A stretch of 11,738 nucleotides of DNA from Hyphomicrobiales bacterium (GTDB lineage Bacteria > Pseudomonadota > Alphaproteobacteria > Rhizobiales > Beijerinckiaceae): positions 1-11,738 of the forward strand of contig JAQGJO010000381.1 in the NCBI GenBank assembly GCA_028290595.1, in the 5' to 3' direction. Positions within the stretch are counted from its first letter, which is position 1. Each line of letters begins with the position of its first letter. The notes under the pieces were generated by a model that searched no databases, was not told where the DNA came from, and saw only the letters and a list, made by a program, of their open reading frames with translations. The translations under genes were made by a program, and so were the position numbers. Below, piece after piece: positions 6,928-11,738 of this stretch.

Positions 6928-7034
6928 CGCCGCAAGGACGGGATCTTTGCCTGGAGTGTCTGCCAAATCGATTCCATCGGAATTGCGCGCCTGCAGCCCC
7001 AATAGGCGGGGTTTTGCACGCGCGCAAGCCGCTT

Positions 7035-10000
7035 TCAGCCGGCCTGGACCGGGTCCGGCGCATCCGGCGCGCTGGAGGGGCCCGTCGTCTCCGCATTGCG
7101 CCGGCGGGCGCGTCCACGCGGCGAAAACACATAGATCAGCACCGGCAGGATGAAGAGGATCAGCGCCGGGGCCAGCGCCATGCCGCCGACAACGACAATG
7201 GCGAGCGGCTTTTGCACCTGCGATCCGACGCCGCTCGACCAGGCGGCGGGCAGCAGGCCGACACCGGCGACGATGCAGGTCATGATCACCGGGCGCATCT
7301 GCGTATGGCAGGTCTCGCGGATGGCTTCGAGCCGCTCGCGGCCCAGCGCGATCAGATGATTGAAATGGGTGATGACGATAATGCCGTCCATCACCGCGAT
7401 GCCGAACAGGGCGATGAAGCCGATCGCGGCCGAGACGCTGAACGGCGTGCCGGTCGCAGCCAGCGCGACGACGCCGCCAACCAGCGCCAGCGGAATGACG
7501 GTCAGCGCCAGCACCGTATCGGCAAGCGATCCGAAATTGAAATACAGCAGCAGCGCCATCAGTGCGAGGCTGATCGGCACGACGAGCGTCAACCGCGCGA
7601 TGGCATCCTGCAGATTGCCGAACTCTCCCACCCATTCGAGCCGATAGCCCGGCGGCAGCACGACTTCCTTGGCGATGCGCTGCTGGGCTTCGAGAATCGT
7701 GCTGCCGAGATCGCGGTCGCGGACGCTGAACTTGACCGGCAGATACCGCGTCTGCTGCTCGCGGTAGATATAGGCGGCGCCGGAGGTCAGCGAGACCTTG
7801 GCGACTTCGCTGAGCGGGATCTGCGTCACACTGCCCGCGGGCGTCGTCACGCCGATGCGCAGATTGTTGATCGCTTCGATGCTCTGACGGAACCGCGGCG
7901 CCAGGCGGATGACGATCGGGAAATGCCGGTCGCCGCCTTGTTCAAACAATTCGCCGGCGCTGTCGCCGCCGACGGCGGTGCGCACCGTGGTGTTGATGTC
8001 GCCGGGCGCCAGGCCGTAGCGCGCTGCCTTGGCGCGGTCGACCTCGATTTGCACGGTCGGCTGGCCAAGCGAGACGAAGACGGCGAGATCCTCGATGCCG
8101 GGAACCTTGCCGATCGTCGTTTTTATCTTCTGCGCCAGATCGGCGAGCGTGTTGAGATCGCTGCCGTAGATCTTGATCGAATTCTCACCCTTCACGCCCG
8201 AGACGGCTTCCGCGACATTGTCCTGCAGATATTGCGAGAAGTTGAATTCGACGCCGGGGAATTTCGACTGCAGTTTGGCGAGCACCTCATCGGTCAGCGA
8301 ATCCTTGTCGACCCCCGGCCGCCATTGCGAAACCGGCCGCAGCGGTGCGAAGAACTCGGCGTTGAAGAAGCCGGTGGCATCGGTGCCGTCGTCGGGCCTG
8401 CCGTGTTGCGAGAGCACGGTCTGGAATTCCGGCAGTTCGGCGATAACCTTGCGCATGCGGTTGACGTATTCATTGCCTTCCTCGAGCGAGATCGTCGTCG
8501 GCAATGTGGCGCGGATCCACATATTGCCTTCTTCGAGCTTGGGCAGGAATTCCAGTCCAAGCAGACGTACGACCACGAATGTCGTAGCGACGATGGCGAT
8601 GGCGGCGAGGATCGCAATCTTGCGGAAGCGCAGCACGATTTCGAGCGCCGGCTCATACGCATTGGCGATGGCGCGAACCAGAAATGTTTCTCTTTCCTCG
8701 ACGTGGTCGGGCAGGATGAAGGCGCAGAGCGCCGGCGTGATGGTGAATGTCGCCAGCAGGCCGCCGGCAAGCGCATAGGCATAGGTCTGCGCCATCGGCC
8801 CGAAGATATGGCCTTCGACGCCGCTCATCGTGAACAGCGGAATGAAAGCCGCGACGATGATGCAGGCGGCAAAGAAGATCGACCGGTTGACGCCGGAGGC
8901 GGCTGCCGCGATCTGCTTCAGTTTGCCGGTCAGGCCGTGGTGATAGGTCATGGTATCAGCCGGATCGTCCTCGTCACCGCTTGGCCCATGCGCCAGCCGT
9001 CGGTAGATCGCCTCGACCATGATGACCGTTGCATCGACGATAAGACCGAAATCGATTGCGCCGACGGACAACAGATTTGCGGATTCGCCGCGCACGACCA
9101 TGAGCCCGATGGCAAAGAACAGGGCGAACGGAATCGTCGTGGCGATGATCAGCGCGCTGCGAAGATCGCCGAGAAACAGCCATTGGATAAGCACGATCAG
9201 CAGAATGCCGACGATCATATTGTGCAGCACGGTGTTGGTCGTGGTGTTGATCAGCTCCTCGCGATCGTAGATGCGCTCGATCTTGACGCCCGGCGGCAGG
9301 ATGCCTTCGCTCGCGATACGTGCAACTTCCGCATGCACGGCGCTGAGCGTCGGCATGCTGCGCTCGCCGCGCCGCATCAGCACGATGCCCTGGACGACAT
9401 CGTCGGCTTCGAGAATGCCGGCGATGCCGAGGCGCGGTTGAAAGCCGATCTCGACGGTCGCGATATCGCGCACCAGCACCGGCGAACCGTTGATCTGCGT
9501 CAGCATGGTCGACTCGATGTCATCGACACTGCGGATGAGGCCGACGCCGCGCACCACGGCGGACTGGCTGCCGATATTGACCGTATTGCCGCCGACATTG
9601 AGGTTCGAATTGTTGAGGCTCTGCACCACCTGGGGCAGGGTGAGGCCATAGGCGACGAGGCGGTCGAGATCGACCTTGATCTCATAGGTCTTGGTCTTGC
9701 CGCCCCAACTGGTGACGTCGATCACGCCGGGAACGCCGCGGAAGCGGCGTTTCAGCACCCAGTCGTTGAGCGTCTTCAGATCCATGACGCTGTAGCCGGG
9801 CGGCCCGACGAGCCTGTAGCGGTAGATTTCGCCGATCGGGCTGACCGGCGAAATGCCCGGCTGCGCGCCATTCGGCAGGCTCTGCAATTGCGCCAGCCGG
9901 TTGAGAACCTGCTGCTCGGCTTCGCGGTAGGTGAAATCGAACGTGAACTGCAGCTTCACCGACGAAAGCCCGTACAGCGAAATGCTGCGGGCGTTCTTCA

Positions 10001-10232
10001 GGTTCGGCATTCCGGAGGTCGCGACTTCGATCGGGATGGTGATGTAGCGTTCGACTTCTTCCGCCGACAGGCCAGCGACCTGGGTGACGACTTCCACGGA
10101 CGGCGGCGTCGGATCTGGATAGGCTTCGATGTTGAGCAGCTTGAAGGCGATCAATCCGCAAATCATCATGCCGGCCAGCATCAGAAGCATGACGACACGC
10201 TGGCGCAAGGCGAAGGAAACTATGCCGTCCAT
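7035..10232 (-). CDS. RND efflux permease, heavy-metal-efflux (CzcA-like) type
   Basis: A 1065-residue inner-membrane proton-driven pump of the RND superfamily, which works as a trimer with a periplasmic adaptor and an outer-membrane channel. The layout is typical: first membrane helix (about 8-32), first periplasmic loop (35-335), helix bundle (336-505), second helix group start (537-557), second periplasmic loop (560-880) and final helices (881-1035), then a Pro/Ala-rich tail. Membrane motif DFGLIVDATVIMVEA (394-408) has the same D-x5-D-x6-E spacing as the proton relay of CzcA (Asp394, Asp400, Glu407). GLLPAAWSSGVGSQVQKPLA (992-1011) is also the metal-pump form. However, there is no Met from residue 594 to 891 and no Cys in that stretch, so a CusA-like Met relay for Cu/Ag is unlikely. 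The substrate is unassigned. The start follows a triplicated AAGG-containing repeat. Confidence 0.92.
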   Translation of the reverse strand: MDGIVSFALRQRVVMLLMLAGMMICGLIAFKLLNIEAYPDPTPPSVEVVTQVAGLSAEEVERYITIPIEVATSGMPNLKNARSISLYGLSSVKLQFTFDFTYREAEQQVLNRLAQLQSLPNGAQPGISPVSPIGEIYRYRLVGPPGYSVMDLKTLNDWVLKRRFRGVPGVIDVTSWGGKTKTYEIKVDLDRLVAYGLTLPQVVQSLNNSNLNVGGNTVNIGSQSAVVRGVGLIRSVDDIESTMLTQINGSPVLVRDIATVEIGFQPRLGIAGILEADDVVQGIVLMRRGERSMPTLSAVHAEVARIASEGILPPGVKIERIYDREELINTTTNTVLHNMIVGILLIVLIQWLFLGDLRSALIIATTIPFALFFAIGLMVVRGESANLLSVGAIDFGLIVDATVIMVEAIYRRLAHGPSGDEDDPADTMTYHHGLTGKLKQIAAAASGVNRSIFFAACIIVAAFIPLFTMSGVEGHIFGPMAQTYAYALAGGLLATFTITPALCAFILPDHVEERETFLVRAIANAYEPALEIVLRFRKIAILAAIAIVATTFVVVRLLGLEFLPKLEEGNMWIRATLPTTISLEEGNEYVNRMRKVIAELPEFQTVLSQHGRPDDGTDATGFFNAEFFAPLRPVSQWRPGVDKDSLTDEVLAKLQSKFPGVEFNFSQYLQDNVAEAVSGVKGENSIKIYGSDLNTLADLAQKIKTTIGKVPGIEDLAVFVSLGQPTVQIEVDRAKAARYGLAPGDINTTVRTAVGGDSAGELFEQGGDRHFPIVIRLAPRFRQSIEAINNLRIGVTTPAGSVTQIPLSEVAKVSLTSGAAYIYREQQTRYLPVKFSVRDRDLGSTILEAQQRIAKEVVLPPGYRLEWVGEFGNLQDAIARLTLVVPISLALMALLLYFNFGSLADTVLALTVIPLALVGGVVALAATGTPFSVSAAIGFIALFGIAVMDGIIVITHFNHLIALGRERLEAIRETCHTQMRPVIMTCIVAGVGLLPAAWSSGVGSQVQKPLAIVVVGGMALAPALILFILPVLIYVFSPRGRARRRNAETTGPSSAPDAPDPVQAG

Positions 10233-10246
10233 AAAACCTTGCCCAT
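10220..10246 (-). other. Possible 8-codon leader ORF overlapping the permease start
   Basis: The second copy of the repeat before the permease provides AAGG-TTTC-ATG. From that ATG (10244-10246) the reading frame is MGKVLWTA, then TAG at 10220-10222. It is out of frame with the permease and stops within its fourth codon, so terminating ribosomes would sit on the true start. Translation is unproven; this may be a by-product of the repeat. Confidence 0.2.
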
Positions 10247-10271
10247 GAAACCTTGCGTTATGAAACCTTGC
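10234..10271. repeat. Three-copy tandem repeat carrying the permease ribosome site
   Basis: AAACCTTGC occurs at 10234-10242, 10248-10256 and 10263-10271, with periods of 14 and 15 bases; ATGAAACCTTGCGT is repeated exactly at 10245-10258 and 10260-10273. On the gene strand each unit reads GCAAGGTTTYAT, so an AAGG Shine-Dalgarno-like core is present three times between the adaptor stop and the permease ATG. The copy nearest the gene is used for the permease start, with only four bases between AAGG and ATG. Confidence 0.9.
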
Positions 10272-10289
10272 GTCTTCGTATTGCTATTT

Positions 10290-11552
10290 CTAAGTGCCGC
10301 CGAGCGTCGCCGCCCTGTCGATGAACAGCGCGCCTCTGGTGACGACCCGCTCGCCCTTCTTCAATCCGTTGAGAACCTGAATGCGGTTGCCGCTGACGAG
10401 ACCTGGCTGGATCGCCCGCAATTCAAGCCTGTTATCGCTGCCCATGACCCAGATGCGCGTCTTGTCGCCTTCATAGATCAGGGCTTCGCGCGGGATGCTT
10501 GCCGATTTGCCTTCGCTCTTGCCGATCAGCCGCACGCTGGTGAACATTTCAGGGCGCAGCAGGCCTTCAGCATTGTCGATATTGGCGCGCACGGGAATTC
10601 GCCGGCTTGTCGGATCGATGGACGAACCGATGAGCGCGATCTCGCCGGTGAACACGCGGTCCGGATAAGCAACGACGCGGAATTCAAGCTTCTGGCCGAC
10701 GAAGACACTGCCGACATCGGATTCGCGCACGCTGGCGACAAGCCAGACCCGCGACAGGTCACCGAGCGTGAACGCCGGATCCGCCGCGCCCGTCGAGAGG
10801 AACTGGCCGGGGCCGACCTTGCGCTGGATGATCATACCGGCGATCGGCGAGAACACGGTCGTCTCGGCGCTGATCTTGCCGGTCTGTTCGAAGCTTGCGA
10901 TTTCGGCATTGCTCTTGCCTATGATCCGCAGGCGATTGCGTACTGCTTCGAGTCCGATTTCGGCGGCGCGCACATCGTTCTGCGCGGCCGTGAGATCATT
11001 CTGCGCTTGCTGATAATCGCGTGTCGCGATGGCGTTGGCGGCGGCGAGATCACGCAGGCGCTTTTCGGCGTTCTGTACGAGGCGCAGTTGCGAGCGCACT
11101 TTGTTGAGATTGCTGACGGCGCCCATTAGGTCGTTTTCGCTTTGCACGACATCGACGGCTTCCAGATTGAACAGCGGCGCGCCTTGTTCGACACGCTGTC
11201 CCGGCTTGCCGAAAATTTTCGTCACCCGTCCGGCGAATTGCGAGAACACCGGCGTGACGCGCTCCTCATCCACCGAGATCTTGCCTTCGGTGGTCGTCTC
11301 CGGCGCGAAGTTCTCTTCGCTGACGGTCTCGATGCGGATCGTCGACAATTGTTCGGGGGTGAGACTGAGGCCCGATTTCGAAATCGCCGGCGGCCTCACA
11401 TTGACAACGGGAGCCGCCGAGTTCGCTAGCGGGCGCCAATACCATCCAGCCGCGCCGATCAGCGCGACGACGAGGACAGCCGCCTTTGCGCCGCTGCTAA
11501 GCCTGCCGGCAGCGCGGGGAGCATCGGCTTGGCCTGGTGCTGGGTTGTTCAT
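10290..11552 (-). CDS. RND periplasmic adaptor (membrane fusion protein, CzcB/HlyD-like)
   Basis: A 420-residue adaptor that links an RND pump to an outer-membrane channel. A single N-terminal membrane anchor spans about residues 22-38 (AKAAVLVVALIGAAGWYW). Then come half-lipoyl segments (FSQFAGRVTKIFGKPGQRV near 103-121 and VFSPIAGMIIQRKVGPGQ at 233-250) flanking an alpha-helical hairpin (about 133-208). A beta-barrel region (about 265-345, WLVASVRESDVGSVFVGQ) and a membrane-proximal domain (350-410, IPREALIYEGDKTRIWV) follow. The N-terminal LTPEQLSTIRIETV resembles the CzcB/CusB group. The chain contains no His and no Cys, and lacks a His/Met-rich N-terminal metal region. A GGGAG ribosome site lies nine bases before the ATG. 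The permease gene follows after 57 bp, so the two form an operon. No outer-membrane factor gene is seen in the window. Confidence 0.92.
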   Translation of the reverse strand: MNNPAPGQADAPRAAGRLSSGAKAAVLVVALIGAAGWYWRPLANSAAPVVNVRPPAISKSGLSLTPEQLSTIRIETVSEENFAPETTTEGKISVDEERVTPVFSQFAGRVTKIFGKPGQRVEQGAPLFNLEAVDVVQSENDLMGAVSNLNKVRSQLRLVQNAEKRLRDLAAANAIATRDYQQAQNDLTAAQNDVRAAEIGLEAVRNRLRIIGKSNAEIASFEQTGKISAETTVFSPIAGMIIQRKVGPGQFLSTGAADPAFTLGDLSRVWLVASVRESDVGSVFVGQKLEFRVVAYPDRVFTGEIALIGSSIDPTSRRIPVRANIDNAEGLLRPEMFTSVRLIGKSEGKSASIPREALIYEGDKTRIWVMGSDNRLELRAIQPGLVSGNRIQVLNGLKKGERVVTRGALFIDRAATLGGT

Positions 11553-11602
11553 GCTGTCGAGCTCCCTCAGCTCGGCGTCAACTGGTGCGATACAGTGGCG
11601 AG

Positions 11603-11631
11603 CCTATCGCCCAATCTCTCGCTTGCGTCAA
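11603..11631 (-). promoter_or_regulatory. Candidate promoter of the efflux operon
   Basis: On the minus strand TTGACG (11626-11631) and GATAGG (11603-11608) are separated by 17 bp and would give a leader of about 45 bases before the adaptor ATG. The -35 is good; the -10 is poor. GCGTCAAC, which includes the complement of this -35, recurs exactly at 11575-11582, 50 bp from its copy at 11625-11632. Confidence 0.28.
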
Positions 11632-11683
11632 CACAACGTATGGCGACAGATCATTGAATAGACTGTAGCTTCAGTGCTTGAGC

Positions 11684-11724
11684 CACAGGCATATTTTATC
11701 ATGGTCATTTTATGGAGGCCTGTG
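11684..11724. repeat. AT-rich inverted repeat upstream of the efflux operon
   Basis: CACAGGC (11684-11690) and GCCTGTG (11718-11724) are perfect 7-bp inverted arms around a 27-bp AT-rich core. The core holds two direct copies of ATTTTAT (11693-11699 and 11707-11713) with a 14-bp period. In this GC-rich setting it looks like a regulatory site, but it could also mark the end of an unseen upstream gene: minus-strand frames entering from the window edge stop at 11705-11707 and 11710-11712. The 186 bases from 11553 to the edge otherwise show no gene. Confidence 0.4.
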
Positions 11725-11738
11725 CTTCGCGCGCGTGG

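Noticed and set aside
6996..7017. Hairpin CCCC-aataggc-GGGG followed by TTTT between cysQ and the permease
   Set aside because: The T run follows the stem only on the plus strand, whereas both flanking genes are transcribed on the minus strand; the stem is just four pairs.
6928..7635. Upstream extension of the cysQ frame to 495 codons
   Set aside because: Most of the extra 236 codons overlap the 3' end of the permease gene in another frame and show only low-complexity Arg/Ala sequence; the phosphatase domain begins at the ATG or TTG near 6927-6966.
7014..11129. A 1371-codon open frame on the plus strand, the longest in the window
   Set aside because: It lies antisense to the RND permease and adaptor, both of which show full family motifs. 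Its product is rich in Asp, Arg, His, Ala and Gln with no domain pattern, as expected of a frame mirrored from GC-biased genes, and it crosses the gap between two real genes.
11701..11738. A divergent plus-strand gene starting at the window edge (ATG at 11701 or 11712, or GTG at 11722)
   Set aside because: Only 5 to 12 codons are visible in any frame, so nothing distinguishes a gene from chance.

Overview
The window looks like a chromosomal segment of an alphaproteobacterium, most likely Hyphomicrobiales (Rhizobiales). The main reason is the lipid A/Kdo cluster cysQ - DUF4170 - DUF374 - waaA - lpxK, which has an alphaproteobacterial gene order and includes the small DUF4170 family. Most of the window is GC-rich (40/60 G+C in the hand-counted stretch 7381-7440). 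The left end is visibly poorer (33/60 at 541-600, 29/60 at 2341-2400). All genes except the LysR regulator lie on the minus strand.

Region 1 (1-2653) is an accessory module. A LysR-type regulator (1739-2653, +) is divergent from a molybdenum hydroxylase (xanthine/CO dehydrogenase superfamily) operon, FAD subunit then molybdopterin subunit. The molybdopterin gene is interrupted by an in-frame TGA inside a conserved glycine motif and reads on in frame to the window edge, so it is probably a decaying gene. The 121-bp divergent spacer holds a good LysR-type box (T-N11-A) that abuts a sigma70-like promoter.

Region 2 (2669-6013) is a tightly coupled operon: DUF4170, then a DUF374 acyltransferase-like protein, then Kdo transferase WaaA, then lipid A 4'-kinase LpxK. 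Two junctions overlap as ATGA and TGATG. These enzymes act late in Kdo2-lipid A assembly at the cytoplasmic face of the inner membrane. DUF374 and DUF4170 are the uncharacterised members. A 3'(2'),5'-bisphosphate nucleotidase/CysQ-like gene (6148-6927) lies upstream, separated by a spacer with a three-copy tandem repeat.

Region 3 (7035-11552) is a two-gene efflux operon: a periplasmic adaptor followed by a large RND permease of the heavy-metal-efflux (CzcA-like) type. No outer-membrane channel gene is present in the window. The spacer before the permease carries a second three-copy tandem repeat. It duplicates the Shine-Dalgarno-like segment and creates a very short overlapping leader ORF. 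The last 186 bases hold only candidate control signals and an AT-rich inverted repeat.

I see no CRISPR array, tRNA, rRNA, insertion sequence or defence/phage system. The most unusual points are the nonsense codon in the molybdopterin motif, the two triplicated intergenic repeats, and the metal-type RND pump whose adaptor has no His or Cys.
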